Shown here in pieces: positions 46,895 through 57,773 of a stretch of 64,000 nt of DNA. Where the stretch lies: the NCBI GenBank assembly GCA_951813605.1, contig OX638379.1, positions 2,180,471-2,244,470 of the forward strand, in the 5' to 3' direction. This DNA is from an uncultured Bryobacterales bacterium. GTDB taxonomy: Bacteria > Acidobacteriota > Terriglobia > Bryobacterales > UBA6623. The notes beneath the pieces are model-generated. The model was given only the letters and a program-made list of their open reading frames with translations, had not been told where the DNA came from and searched no databases. The position numbers and the translations under genes were made by a program. How positions within the stretch are numbered: position 1 is the first letter of the stretch; each line of letters begins with the position of its first letter.

Positions 46895-48749
46895 GGCCGC
46901 CCCAGCCAAACCCCAGCCTGAACAGGGAGCCCGTCGCACGGTAGCGATCTGTGGGCCTCCGAACGTCGGAAAGTCCACGTTCTTCAACCGGTTGACCGGA
47001 CTGCACCAGAAGGTCGCCAACTATCCGGGAATCACTGTCGAGAAGAGGATCGGCCGGCTGGAGCTTCCGAACGGGCCGCCGGTCGACTTGATCGACCTGC
47101 CGGGAATCGTGGGCCTGCATCCCCGCTCGGAGGATGAGCGGATCGCCATCGACGTGCTGCGGGGCACGAGTCGCGCCACTCCCCAGCCGGCAGCGGCCGT
47201 GTTGATCCTGGATTCGACGAATCTGCAAGCGCAGCTACGCTTAGTGCCCGAGATCCTCGGGTTCGGGATTCCGACGCTGGTCGCCTTGAACATGGCGGAC
47301 GACTTGTCTGCCCGGGGCGGCAATGTCGACGCGCAGGCAGTGGCCAAGCAAGTCGGGGCACCGGTGGTTGCCGTGAGCGCGCGACTCGGCACGGGCATGG
47401 ACAAGGTCACCAAATTCCTGGAGGGCACGCTCGCACCTCCTCAACCAGTGGAATTGCCGGTGCTTAACAACATCCCTGCCGAAAGGCGATGGGCGGGCGG
47501 CGTGGCGCGGCGAGCGAGCTACCACCCTCCGGAGCCCTCGCTGTGGGGCCGTCGCTTGGACAGAGCATTCCTGCACCCGGTCGCGGGCCCGCTTATCTTC
47601 CTAGCTGTTGTCGTGCTGGTGTTTCAAAGCATCTTCACCCTGGCGGTGCCCTTGATGGACGCGGTCGATTCGCTTATTGGCACGACCGCAGGCTGGCTTG
47701 GAATCTTGCTGCCCGACTCGATGCTGAAGGGGCTATTGCTTGACGGTGTTTGGGGCGGCGTAGGGTCGGTCGTAATCTTCCTGCCGCAAATCCTGATCCT
47801 GTTCCTGTTCATCGGGATCCTGGAGGACTCCGGGTACCTGGCGCGCGCGGCGGCCATCGCGGACCGGTCGATGAGAGCAGTCGGGCTCGAGGGACGGTCG
47901 TTCATTCCCCTCCTTTCGTCGTACGCCTGCGCCGTGCCGGCAATCATGGCAGCACGGACGGTCGAGAACCAGCGCGACCGGCTGGCAACAATCTTCATAG
48001 CTCCGCTGACCACCTGCTCCGCCCGCCTGCCCGTTTACGCACTGCTGATCGCGGCGTTCATCCCGGAGCAGCCGCTGCTCGGTCCGATCCTAGGCACGCG
48101 CGCCGCTGTGCTCTTGGGGCTCTACGCGCTGGGATTCGCCGCGGCCTGCGCAACGGCCTGGGTGCTGAAGTCCACCATTCTCAAGAGCAAGCCCGCGCCG
48201 TTCATGCTGCAGTTGCCTGCGTATCGCTGGCCGACGCTGAGGTCCCTGTCCTATCGCTTGCTCGACCGCTCGAAAATCTTCCTCCGGCGGGCCGGCACCG
48301 TCATTTTGCTGACGACGATCGTGCTCTGGTTTCTGGCAAGCGTCCCGTACACCGACGGCGAGCCTCCCGCCATCGGAGACAGCCTGGCGGGATCGATCGG
48401 CAAGACGATCGAGCCGCTGGTCGAGCCGCTCGGCTTGAATTGGAAAGTCGGCATCGGTCTCATCACCTCCCTCGCGGCGCGCGAAGTTATCGTCGGCACG
48501 CTGGGAACGATTTACGGCATGGAAGCCGACGAGGACTCCCCCGCCCTGCAGGACGCGCTGCGGTCGGAGCTGTCGTTCGGCAGCGCGATCGCCCTAATGA
48601 TTTTCTTCGCCTTCGCGATGCAGTGCATGTCGACGGTCGCGATCGTGCGCAGGGAGACCGGCGGCTGGAAGTGGCCCATCGCGCAATTCACTTACATGCT
48701 GGTACTGGCCTACACAGCAGGATTCGCGGCGTTCCGGATCTTCGGTTGA
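46878..48749 (+). CDS. feoB: Ferrous iron transport protein B
   Basis: An inner-membrane Fe2+ transporter with an N-terminal G domain: G1 GPPNVGKSTFF, G3 DLPGIVGL and G4 NMAD, followed by two Gate regions: YLARAAAIADRSMRAVGLEG and LLSSYACAVPAIMAARTVEN, then APLTTCSARLPVYALLIAAF with the conserved Cys, and the late ITSLAAREVIVGTLGTIYG. Length 623 is on the short side of the family (about 700-770), the linker between G domain and membrane part being brief. Coupled to feoA by overlap. No iron-box was searched for. Confidence 0.95.
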   Translation: MPSAIEAAPAKPQPEQGARRTVAICGPPNVGKSTFFNRLTGLHQKVANYPGITVEKRIGRLELPNGPPVDLIDLPGIVGLHPRSEDERIAIDVLRGTSRATPQPAAAVLILDSTNLQAQLRLVPEILGFGIPTLVALNMADDLSARGGNVDAQAVAKQVGAPVVAVSARLGTGMDKVTKFLEGTLAPPQPVELPVLNNIPAERRWAGGVARRASYHPPEPSLWGRRLDRAFLHPVAGPLIFLAVVVLVFQSIFTLAVPLMDAVDSLIGTTAGWLGILLPDSMLKGLLLDGVWGGVGSVVIFLPQILILFLFIGILEDSGYLARAAAIADRSMRAVGLEGRSFIPLLSSYACAVPAIMAARTVENQRDRLATIFIAPLTTCSARLPVYALLIAAFIPEQPLLGPILGTRAAVLLGLYALGFAAACATAWVLKSTILKSKPAPFMLQLPAYRWPTLRSLSYRLLDRSKIFLRRAGTVILLTTIVLWFLASVPYTDGEPPAIGDSLAGSIGKTIEPLVEPLGLNWKVGIGLITSLAAREVIVGTLGTIYGMEADEDSPALQDALRSELSFGSAIALMIFFAFAMQCMSTVAIVRRETGGWKWPIAQFTYMLVLAYTAGFAAFRIFG

Positions 48750-48818
48750 TGCAATCGGGCGCGGTGCTCGTTAGAAAGGCCGTTCGACTTGGCACGAACC
48801 GGGCGCGAACTGCAGCCG

Positions 48819-49340
48819 TCAAAGGAGCGCGAGCTTCAGCCACAGAATCAGCATGAAAGCCGCGAACCCCAAGAGTGCTGAATACTCTCGGTTGACCAGA
48901 TAGAGGTTCGGATCGAATCGGACTCGAGACTGGTAGCGGGGCGAGAGGGCTGGCACGAACCGGCGCACGCGAGATTCGTATTCTCGGAACCCTGGGAGGA
49001 TCTTGCGAATGTGATCCTCCTCTTCCCCAACGACCGGCAAGAACCAAAACAAAAAGACAACGACGATGCCGGCTAGCAAGATTACATGGTTCGCGCTGAT
49101 CCCGAGACCGATGCCTGCGAGCAGACTTCCGATGTAGAGGGGGTTCCGTACATACGAGTAAGGCCCGGAAACCGCGAGTTGCTGGTTCTTCCGGAGGTGG
49201 CCCGCCGCCCACGCCCTGACCGAGAGTCCAGCTAGTGCGACGGGAACTCCGAGCAAGATGCTCTGGAGGGTCGGCCTGGACAGCCAGCAAGCGGCGATCG
49301 CCAAGACAATGGAGACGGCCACCCGGCTCTTCGCAGCCAT
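48819..49340 (-). CDS. Isoprenylcysteine carboxyl methyltransferase-like membrane protein
   Basis: About 173 aa with four or five hydrophobic segments. The SAM/active-site motif is AVSGPYSYVRNPLYIGSLL, followed by FLPVVGEEEDHIRKILPGF and REYESRVRRFVPAL, typical of the ICMT/phospholipid methyltransferase family (PEMT-type) in bacteria. Substrate unknown. The start ATG at 49340 has no strong ribosome-binding site. The gene converges on feoB with a 69-base gap. Confidence 0.8.
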   Translation of the reverse strand: MAAKSRVAVSIVLAIAACWLSRPTLQSILLGVPVALAGLSVRAWAAGHLRKNQQLAVSGPYSYVRNPLYIGSLLAGIGLGISANHVILLAGIVVVFLFWFLPVVGEEEDHIRKILPGFREYESRVRRFVPALSPRYQSRVRFDPNLYLVNREYSALLGFAAFMLILWLKLALL

Positions 49341-49983
49341 AGCAGCCCAGTGCTTCCGGAAGCAAAAGTCGCTGTCGTGCGGATCGTTGTTCACTGAGGT
49401 TGGCGTTGAAGCGAGAGTGCGCTGCGATCTTAAGACGGGACACCGCCAGGCGGCAGTCCCGACGGGAGGGGCGCTCCGCGATGGACGCGAGCCCGGCTGG
49501 CAACACCACCTCCAGCATGTCAGCGCTCGAACGCGGGACGCAACTTGGCCGGAACCCTCGCCTAGGTGTCCTGGAGACTCACGACTACATGCCGGGCGGA
49601 ATCCCAGCCGGCCTCGAGGTCCTCCGACAACGCCATGGGTTAGACGGACAAGAAGCAGAACCTCCAAGAGGGCGGCCGTGCCGACCCCCGCCCGAGCCAG
49701 TAGAGTCAAACTGCAGCAACCCCGTTGCCGCGCGGCACGGACCTACATGCAGAACACCAACCTTACGGGAGACCAAATGTGGCGCTCTGGTCCCGTACGC
49801 GAGTCGAATGGTGCACGTGGTGTGGCTACCGCTTCGAGTTGATTGGCTTCCGGTGGGAGTGCGGGCGACGGAACTCAAGAGGGCTCTGGAGGAAACAGAC
49901 CGGGCATCCAAATCGACGCCGGCTTCGCAGGGAACGCCGCGCGCAGGGGTACCCGAGTGGACCCGGAGGTAACGGCTCCAGTT
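49341..49983. other. Intergenic before the IS island, nothing recognised
   Basis: About 640 bases lying between the methyltransferase start and the left 17-bp inverted repeat. No family, RNA gene or repeat was recognised. The frames here are short and lack ribosome-binding sites. Confidence 0.4.
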
Positions 49984-50000
49984 GTGTCAAGAGAATTCTG
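49984..50000. repeat. Left copy of a 17-bp perfect inverted repeat
   Basis: GTGTCAAGAGAATTCTG occurs here and, inverted, at 54576-54592. The two copies bracket 4.6 kb filled with pieces of four or five IS families. The simplest reading is that they are the outer ends of an IS256-type element whose inside was replaced by later insertions. Confidence 0.7.
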
Positions 50001-50269
50001 CAAATTCGGTCTTGGTTTTCGTGATTGAGGGGGCTTCAGCATCGTAGCCATGGGGATTTGCTTGCCGTCGAGCCGTGGTCGCGGCTGGAGAGCCACCGGC
50101 GGAGGGGTGCCCGGCTCCGTCTGCAGGCAGGCGATGCCGGCCCGGGAGGGCCTCCCAAGGTGCCCCCTGGGCCCCGGCCACAGTCCTCCCGGCGGGCCCT
50201 GGCGGACCGCGTCGGCAGGATTCATCGGGGATGCTTGGAAACGCCCGCCCGGGCGGGCTCAGGCCGCCT

Positions 50270-50500
50270 GGCGCAGGGCCTGCTGGCGGTGCTCCCGCCA
50301 GTACTCCATGTTGAGGCAGCGGCTGTCCTCCAGTCAGCCTTCATGGGTCTCCACGGCCAGCGCCCGGATCAGCCGCAGGCAGCTGGCCTCGTTGGGGAAG
50401 ATGCGGATCACCCGCGTGCGCCGCCGCAGCTCGCCATTGAAGCGCTCCAGCATGTTGGTCGACTTCATGTGCTTGTGGTGCGCCAGCGGCAGGCGGTATG
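50270..50500 (-). mobile_element. IS256-family transposase, C-terminal remnant with internal stop
   Basis: The minus strand reads LAHHKHMKSTNMLERFNGEL, RRRTRVIRIFPNEASCLRLI and, after an in-frame TGA that replaces a Trp codon (HEGWLEDSR is the expected reading), LEDSRCLNMEYWREHRQQAL. It includes the catalytic Glu in NMLERFNGELRRR but the rest of the gene, which would lie to the right, is absent: the similarity ends at about 50500, just before an IS3 element begins. Confidence 0.83.
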
Positions 50501-50597
50501 GGGTTATGGAGTGACGTGGGTTTCGTGGACAGGTGAGGTAGCGTGATAGGCATTAGTTGCTCGCCTACGAGGGCGGGGGTAAGGAGGCCCCAAGTCA

Positions 50598-50903
50598 ATG
50601 AGCAAACATGCTTATGTAAAGGCGTACCCGAAGGAGTTTCGGGACAAGGTCGTGCAGCTGGTGCAGGTCAGTGAGCGTAGCCTGCGGGAGGTGGCCGAGG
50701 AATTCGGGATCTCGACGGACTCGGTGCGGCGCTGGGTGCAGCAGGCGGAGCGCGACCAAGGCACCCGCAAGGACGGCGTCAGCAGTCCGGAGCGGGAGGA
50801 ACTGATCCGCCTGAGGCGGGAGAACCGGCAACTGAAGATGGAGCGGGAGATCCTGTCAAAAGCGGCGGCCTGGTTCGCTCGGGAGACCGGTTCGATCCCG
50901 TAA
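50598..50903 (+). CDS. IS3-family transposase OrfA
   Basis: A 101-aa helix-turn-helix protein (YPKEFRDKVVQLVQVSERSL, EEFGISTDSVRRWVQQAERD) with a leucine-zipper-like coiled coil (LIRLRRENRQLKMEREILSK). It binds the IS ends and is fused to OrfB by programmed minus-one frameshifting in active elements. The stop is two bases before the OrfB GTG. I saw no classical A6G slippery run; a short A4 stretch occurs near 50859. Confidence 0.92.
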   Translation: MSKHAYVKAYPKEFRDKVVQLVQVSERSLREVAEEFGISTDSVRRWVQQAERDQGTRKDGVSSPEREELIRLRRENRQLKMEREILSKAAAWFARETGSIP

Positions 50904-50905
50904 GA

Positions 50906-51775
50906 GTGTTCGAATTCGTAAGAGCGCACCAGGGGCAGTATCCGATCGCCTGCATGTGCCGGGTGCTGGGGGTCTCCACCAGCGGGTACTATGCATGGCG
51001 GAAGCGGCCGCCGAGTCGGCGGGCGCAACGGGACCAGGAGTTGAGCGAGCGGATCCGGGCGATCCACAAGCGCTCGCGGCAGACGTACGGGGCGCGGCGG
51101 GTGCACGCGGAACTGCGGACCCGGAGCGTGGTCGTAGTGCGACGGCGGGTGGCGCGGCTGATGCGGGCGCAGGGGCTGGTGGGAGTGACGCGGAGGAAGC
51201 GGCGGAGCACGACCCGCAGGGACCCGCAAGCGGCGGTGGCGCCGGACCCGGTGAAGCGGCAGTTCGAGGCCGCGAAGCCGAACCGGTTATGGGTCGCTGA
51301 CATCACGTATGTGCCGACGCTGGAAGGGTTTGTGTACTTGGCGATGGTGCTGGACGTGTTCAGCCGGAAGATCGTGGGCTGGGCGATGAGCGCGCGGCAG
51401 ACGGTCGAGCTGGTGCAGGCGGCGTTGACGATGGCGGTGCGGACGCGGGGAGCGCTGGGGGTGGTGTTCCATTCCGACCGAGGGAGCCAGTACACGGCGG
51501 TGGCGTTCACCCGGCAGTGCGGCGCAATGGGCCTCGAGCGTTCGATGGGAGCGGCGGGGAACTGTTACGACAACGCGATGGCGGAGAGCTTCTTCGCGAC
51601 GTTGGAATGCGAATTACTGCAGCGGGTTCCGTTCGCGGGCCGGGAGCAGGCTGAACAGGAACTGTTCCGCTTTCTGGAAGGCTTCTGCAATCGCCGTCGA
51701 CGGCATTCGGCGTTGGGCTACCTCTCGCCGGTGGAGTTCGAGCAGGCCTGGCACGCCGGGCAGCAGGCTGCCTGA
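50906..51775 (+). CDS. IS3-family transposase OrfB, DDE catalytic subunit
   Basis: A 289-aa integrase-fold protein with an N-terminal HTH_21 region (MCRVLGVSTSGYYAWRKRPP, RQTYGARRVHAELRTRS) and an intact DDE triad: Asp in WVADITYVPTLEG, Asp in VVFHSDRGSQYTAV and Glu in NCYDNAMAESFFATLECELL. The C-terminal CNRRRRHSALGYLSPVEFEQ is complete. This is the best-preserved transposase in the window and could be active, in contrast to its neighbours. Confidence 0.93.
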   Translation: MFEFVRAHQGQYPIACMCRVLGVSTSGYYAWRKRPPSRRAQRDQELSERIRAIHKRSRQTYGARRVHAELRTRSVVVVRRRVARLMRAQGLVGVTRRKRRSTTRRDPQAAVAPDPVKRQFEAAKPNRLWVADITYVPTLEGFVYLAMVLDVFSRKIVGWAMSARQTVELVQAALTMAVRTRGALGVVFHSDRGSQYTAVAFTRQCGAMGLERSMGAAGNCYDNAMAESFFATLECELLQRVPFAGREQAEQELFRFLEGFCNRRRRHSALGYLSPVEFEQAWHAGQQAA

Positions 51776-52033
51776 GGTCAGTTCCGGTTCAGGGCGCGAC
51801 GGCCAGGACGCCGGGCTCGTACACCCTCGGTGTATCATCTATCCGTGCACCACGGCGTGGGCAGGAGAGAGGTCGCGGTAATGGTAACGGTAGTTTTACC
51901 AACCTACCCTACCAACGGCCATGCGAACGGCTCTGCCTGGTCAAATTTGGCACAAGCAGCCTCGATCGGCGGAGCCAGTCCCCGTCGAAGCTGCGGAGAA
52001 GAGAGCGGGCAGAGGGGATGATGATGAGATTGC

Positions 52034-52062
52034 TTGACACTTGCAGCTTGTAGCGCCATGAT
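52034..52062 (+). promoter_or_regulatory. Candidate sigma70-type promoter
   Basis: A consensus TTGACA box is followed after 17 bases by CATGAT. It lies between the IS3 orfB and the IS1380 remnant; it may be the former promoter of the missing IS1380 transposase start. Seen only by eye. Confidence 0.25.
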
Positions 52063-52122
52063 GGAGCCACCCTCAGCGGAGCAGTCTCACCTACCGCACC
52101 TCAACCTGTCCACGGGACTGTA

Positions 52123-52284
52123 GGCCACCCCAGCGGCACGATCCGCCTGCAGCTGCTCAAGATCGGCGTGCGGATCCGGGTCAGCGTGCGGGCCGTGCGG
52201 CTGTCGTTCGACGAGGGCTTCCCGGAAGCGGGCCTCTTCGGGCAGGTGCTGGCCCGTCTCCAGAGCCTGCCCCTGCGCTGCTAG
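52123..52284 (+). mobile_element. IS1380-family transposase, C-terminal remnant
   Basis: A 53-residue open run ends at TAG: TIRLQLLKIGVRIRVSVRAV, RLSFDEGFPEAGLFGQVLAR and LQSLPLRC. This is the C-terminus of IS1380-type transposases. Everything upstream of it is missing, replaced by the end of the IS3 region. Confidence 0.7.
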
Positions 52285-52596
52285 CCGCGGCACTCCAGCC
52301 ATCGTCTCGAGCCCCGTCGGAGGTCAGCGGGACCACTGCGTCGGCGGGGCGCGTGGCAAGACAAAACGGACCCCGGCAACCGCGGATCTGGCGACCCTTG
52401 CCAAGCCTCTGCCCGGATCCAGCACCCCATGCAACATTGCCAGGCTATCCATCCACCCCAAATGGACAAAACGCCTCCAAATCTAAGACTCTTGAGAAGA
52501 TCGGGCTAACCCCTGCTATACCAATGATTTCTCGATCTCTAACGGATTCCTGACGCGGTAGCCAAATCGCCTGTAAGAGACTGATTCCAAAAGCAC
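52285..52596. other. Intergenic, nothing recognised
   Basis: About 310 bases after the IS1380 remnant, partly lower in G+C. No gene or inverted repeat identified; it may be the non-coding tail of that element. Confidence 0.35.
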
Positions 52597-54479
<1,883 letters not shown>

Positions 54480-54575
54480 ACCCCCGCCACCCGCTCCTCC
54501 CCGCGGCCCCGCCCACGAGCCCGCCTCTCAGCGGCGCGGAACCACGGATACCCTACACTTTTCCTCACTCTTCCC

Positions 54576-54592
54576 CAGAATTCTCTTGACAC
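54576..54592. repeat. Right copy of the 17-bp inverted repeat
   Basis: CAGAATTCTCTTGACAC, the exact reverse complement of the copy at 49984-50000. It lies just outside the IS110 gene and is the right edge of the nested IS region. Confidence 0.7.
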
Positions 54593-54603
54593 CGCACACG
54601 AAA

Positions 54604-54616
54604 GCTTCTATGTTGG
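54604..54616. repeat. 13-bp direct repeat, right copy
   Basis: GCTTCTATGTTGG, identical to 53291-53303. It sits 12 bases beyond the right 17-bp inverted repeat, so the two repeat systems interlock. Confidence 0.6.
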
Positions 54617-54856
54617 ACAACGCTGCCGGTTGACAGAGCCCAAGAGAGACTGGTACCGAAGGCGCCGCACCGGCTTGCCGGAGAGCTCGCAAATCGGGCT
54701 TCTCGCCGAATACAGCAGCCAAGCACGTGAATTCAGGGAGTTCCGCGGGTTCCGTCCAAAAAGCGAGACGCGCCTAGTCTCTCCGGTTGACGGCAGCAGG
54801 GTCCGGCACTATGTCGGGCTTGCTGGAATGCGAATAAGGGAAAGGAGAGACCCCCC

Positions 54857-56293
54857 ATGCGAATCGGAGTAGCCGCGCTTCTAGCAGGCATATTGGTCGT
54901 CTTGCATCCTGTTGCGAATGCGCAGAAAAACAACAAGGAGGCCCGACAGGAGGAGAGGAGAGAGGAGCGCCTCGAAGGCATTCGCCGCGATTTGCAGGAG
55001 TCTACCGATCGAGTCGCCCTGAGAATGCGGAAAGGATTCAACAGGGAGCCTCTGATCAACGGGTACATCAATGCGCTCGGGCAGAAGCTGATCCCGCCGG
55101 ATGCTCCGTCCGACCTGAAGCTTTCGTTCCGCGTGATCGAAGCTACCGAGCCGAATGCGTTCGCCCTGGCCGATGGCCGCATCTACATCACGACGGGAAT
55201 GATCGCCTTCGCGGAGAATGAGGCGCAGCTTGCCGCCGTGCTGGGACACGAGATCGGTCACGTCACAAGAGAGCACCTGGTCAACTCCATCTACCGGCAG
55301 CGCTACGGAAAGGTTGCAACCGCAACCAAGATCGCCGGCACAGCGCTGGGAATCCTGAGCCGCGGCAACAAGAACAGTGGTGCCGAAGACTTGACAACGA
55401 TCGGCGTCGGCCTCTTCAGCGCACTGACAGGTGCCCGATACGCACGCGAACAAGAGAAGGAAGCGGACCGCGTGGGCCTGGAGCGGGCTCTCGCCTTGGG
55501 CCTCGACCCGGCGGAGGCGGGCAAGCTCTGGGACAAGATGTACCAGCGCTTCGGCGAGCCCTCGAGCGTGATGGCCCTGTTCAGCGGGCACCCCACGCAC
55601 AGCAAGCGCGGCGAGCTGGTGCGCGAGGTGGTCTCCACGGACCTCGCGCTTGCGAGAGAGGTCGCGGAGAGAGCCGGCCCACTGCAGCTGGGAAGCGCCA
55701 GTTTCAGCCGGCTGACCTCGGTGGTGCGCAGGGATTCCGGCATCCAGATGGCGGAACTGCTGGACCGCTACGACCTCGCCCTGGAGGGACTGGAAGCCGT
55801 GCTGTCTGTGCGGCCTGACGATGCCAAGCTGTTGTGGGCCATCGGCCGCATTCACAATCTGACGGAACGGCCCACCGGGGACAGCAGTCTGGCACTGCAG
55901 TTCCTGCAGAGAGCTGCGGAAACGGACAAGCGAGGGCTGTTCCCGGCGATCCACCGCGACCTGGGATATGCCTACGCGACGTCCGCGGAAGATTTCCCCA
56001 AGGCCGTGGAGAGCCTGCAGGCCTACGTGGATGGGTACATTCGCAAGCACGGCACGTACCCGCCCGACCTGGAGACGATCTACGACTACATGGGTTTGTT
56101 CGGCAACTCGGACTGGAACGCCCCCGGGTTTCCGAACGAGAATACGCAAATCAGCCTTTCCCACCGCTCGTACACTGCTCCCGCGTGGCAGACCCCCGGC
56201 GGAGCCACAGTGGAAGGGAGCGAGAGCTTCCTGCGCGAGGCCTATGAGGTGGCCCGCAAAGATCAGCAGCAGGGGGCGGCCGGCTCCGAATAG
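54857..56293 (+). CDS. Exported M48-family metalloprotease with TPR-like tail (BepA/LoiP type)
   Basis: A 478-aa periplasmic protease. The signal peptide is IGVAALLAGILVVLHPVANA, followed by a charged helix (EARQEERREERLEGIRRDLQ). The zinc site is LAAVLGHEIGHVTREH (HExxH) with the third ligand Glu in REQEKEADRVGLERAL. The C-terminal half is helical repeats (LEAVLSVRPDDAKLLWAIGR, RAAETDKRGLFPAIHRDLGY), like outer-membrane quality-control proteases. AAGGAGA precedes the ATG. It is intact despite the IS debris on both sides. Confidence 0.9.
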   Translation: MRIGVAALLAGILVVLHPVANAQKNNKEARQEERREERLEGIRRDLQESTDRVALRMRKGFNREPLINGYINALGQKLIPPDAPSDLKLSFRVIEATEPNAFALADGRIYITTGMIAFAENEAQLAAVLGHEIGHVTREHLVNSIYRQRYGKVATATKIAGTALGILSRGNKNSGAEDLTTIGVGLFSALTGARYAREQEKEADRVGLERALALGLDPAEAGKLWDKMYQRFGEPSSVMALFSGHPTHSKRGELVREVVSTDLALAREVAERAGPLQLGSASFSRLTSVVRRDSGIQMAELLDRYDLALEGLEAVLSVRPDDAKLLWAIGRIHNLTERPTGDSSLALQFLQRAAETDKRGLFPAIHRDLGYAYATSAEDFPKAVESLQAYVDGYIRKHGTYPPDLETIYDYMGLFGNSDWNAPGFPNENTQISLSHRSYTAPAWQTPGGATVEGSESFLREAYEVARKDQQQGAAGSE

Positions 56294-56598
56294 CGATCGG
56301 AGCGAATCAACGAGTAGGGACAGGGCAGTCTGCGAAGACAGCTTGTTCATTCATTGGCAGCTAATCCTCGGCGGGGTCCTGTTCGACCCCCTTCCCGGAG
56401 TAATTGAGCCGCTCCTCCGCTCACCGCCGAGGTCGCGTAGCCCCTCTTGCCGTGCCAGCCCTTTCTCCCGCTGCATAGCATCGCACCCTGTGGCCCCGGT
56501 TCCCGGCAACCGCTGAAGCCGGGGCACCTCCGCGCTGCCAAGCGCCTCGATTCCTATGGGACTCGACAAGTCATTCCTCGAAACATAGAGTTGTCACT
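56294..56598. other. Intergenic, with a G/C hairpin
   Basis: About 305 bases. A CCCCGG...CCGGGG stem near 56490-56525 lies upstream of the ParA remnant, comparable in position to a GCCCCGG palindrome upstream of the intact parA at 28.2 kb. No gene seen. Confidence 0.35.
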
Positions 56599-56733
56599 AT
56601 GTACACGTTCACGCTGATCGCACAGAAGGGCGGCACCGGGAAGACCACGCTGGCCATCAACCTGTCGGTCGCCGCAGCTACTCCGATCCCCGCTGGACAA
56701 CGCAGGAGACGATCTCGGGGCGGCACGACCTAG
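56599..56733 (+). pseudogene. ParA ATPase, N-terminal fragment
   Basis: ATG opens MYTFTLIAQKGGTGKTTLAI then NLSVAAA, the Walker A end of a short ParA, and loses all similarity within about 30 codons, ending at TAG. The missing part is replaced by an antirestriction-protein fragment. It resembles the start of the intact ParA at 28362. Confidence 0.8.
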
Positions 56734-56754
56734 TACCACCATCCCTCCCCGTCG

Positions 56755-57057
56755 AAGATACTGGCCGTTCCCGAAATCGAGGTCTCGGCCACCGGACGGG
56801 CGCGCTACGACCTGGCCCGGGACCTCATCGAGCTGCCCGATCCGGAGCGCGTCGCCGACCGGCAGACCTACTACCACACGGCCATCCACGAGGTCGGCCA
56901 CTGCTCGGGCCATCCCTCCCGCCTGAACCGGGAGACGCTGGCGCAGGGCGTCGCGGAGGGCCACGGTTCGCGCTCCTACGCCTGTTGTATCACAAGACTA
57001 TTTCGACTGACGGATCCCAGATTATTCCTGCAGAAGAGCGCAGCAATTCTCAAGTAG
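56755..57057 (+). pseudogene. ArdC-like antirestriction protein, zincin-domain fragment
   Basis: The open frame reads ATGRARYDLARDLIELPDPE, RVADRQTYYHTAIHEVGHCS and GHPSRLNRETLAQGVAEGHG: the HExxH-type (HEVGH) metallopeptidase domain of ArdC-like proteins carried by conjugative elements. The ssDNA-binding N-terminus is missing and after about 56980 the sequence becomes unrelated until a TAG. With the ParA fragment it marks a lost plasmid or integrative element. Confidence 0.72.
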
Positions 57058-57309
57058 ATGCGCTCCTGGCCTGCCTGATCTTCCTCTTCCTGGCGTTCCT
57101 CTGCTGCCTGGTCGTCGCGGTCACAGGAAGGGCGGCTGCCGGTCCGTCCCGCTGGTCGACGGGTGCTCGGGAGGTACCTGGAGGCTGGACGACGAGGGCA
57201 GGCGCGTCCGCTGGCTGCCCGTTCCCCGGGCCTAGGAACGGGCCGTGACTCTGGAATCCCCGGGCCCGGATCCAGGGTAGCGTCGGAGGCATGGCGACAA
57301 GCTCACGGC

Positions 57310-57508
57310 CTGGTCGTACAGGCAGCGGCGCCCGCGCCGCCCCGCGAGCTTGGGTGCGTTTCCATTGAGAATGCGGATGGCATGCTTGCAGTGATACCCC
57401 GTGAGATCGACGAACTCGTCGAGGATGTGCCCCTTGTCGGTCGCCGAGCCGGTCTGATACCTCTCGGACACGGCGGCGACCAGTTCCTTCCGCGCTGATC
57501 TTGGACAT
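57310..57508 (-). mobile_element. Integrase-type transposase, N-terminal remnant
   Basis: The minus strand reads RKELVAAVSERYQTGSATDK, GHILDEFVDLTGYHCKHAIR and ILNGNAPKLAGRRGRRCLYD, the N-terminus of a DDE integrase-type transposase. The ATG (MSKIS) is one base out of frame with the rest, and the similarity ends at YDQAV. Catalytic core absent. Confidence 0.7.
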
Positions 57509-57565
57509 CTTGCCTCCTTCGGTAACAGGGATTGTGAGGCAACGATGGTGTTCCGTTAGCAGGTA

Positions 57566-57748
57566 TTACGAGGCAATGCGCTTCTTGGCCAGGTTGACGT
57601 TCGCCTGGTCATAGAGTGCGTGGATCTCGACGATCGCGGCTTCTGCCCGGTCAAGTACCGCATAGGCTCGCCGGTACGACGAGCTTCCGCAGGCGGCAGT
57701 TCCCACGAGGAATACGCCGAGGGCCAGGATGGTGATTCTCTTCAACAT
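57566..57748 (-). CDS. Small lipoprotein
   Basis: 60 residues with a lipoprotein signal ILALGVFLVGTAACGSSSYR (lipobox TAAC, Cys20) and a short helical mature part (AVLDRAEAAIVEIHALYDQA). GGGAG lies just before the ATG. It follows the small membrane protein gene by 25 bases on the same strand and is likely cotranscribed. Function unknown. Confidence 0.65.
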   Translation of the reverse strand: MLKRITILALGVFLVGTAACGSSSYRRAYAVLDRAEAAIVEIHALYDQANVNLAKKRIAS

Positions 57749-57773
57749 GGCTCCCTGCTTCAATGAGATGAGG

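Larger units (their letters stand above)
50526..52112 (+). mobile_element. IS3-family insertion sequence (boundaries tentative)
   Basis: Two overlapping-style transposase genes are intact. Left end TGGACAGGTGAGGTAGCG and right end (reversed) TGGACAGGTTGAGGTGCGG form an imperfect inverted repeat starting TG and ending CA, as in IS3 elements. The right repeat is unusually far (about 335 bases) from orfB, so it may belong to another copy. No target duplication is evident; the left flank is IS256 debris and the right flank IS1380 debris, which would fit later rearrangement. Confidence 0.55.
54480..54856. other. IS110 3' region and spacer
   Basis: No gene recognised. It holds the right copies of both the 17-bp inverted repeat (54576-54592) and the 13-bp direct repeat, then about 230 bases of unassigned sequence leading to the M48 protease ribosome-binding site. 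Confidence 0.4.

Noticed and set aside
50526..52112. Treating the IS3 boundaries as proven
   Set aside because: The right repeat is too far from orfB for a normal IS3 element and there is no target duplication, so the limits are marked tentative.
54881..56350. A 489-codon minus-strand frame opposite the M48 protease gene
   Set aside because: The protease has a signal peptide, HExxH and ribosome-binding site; the antisense frame is a shadow.
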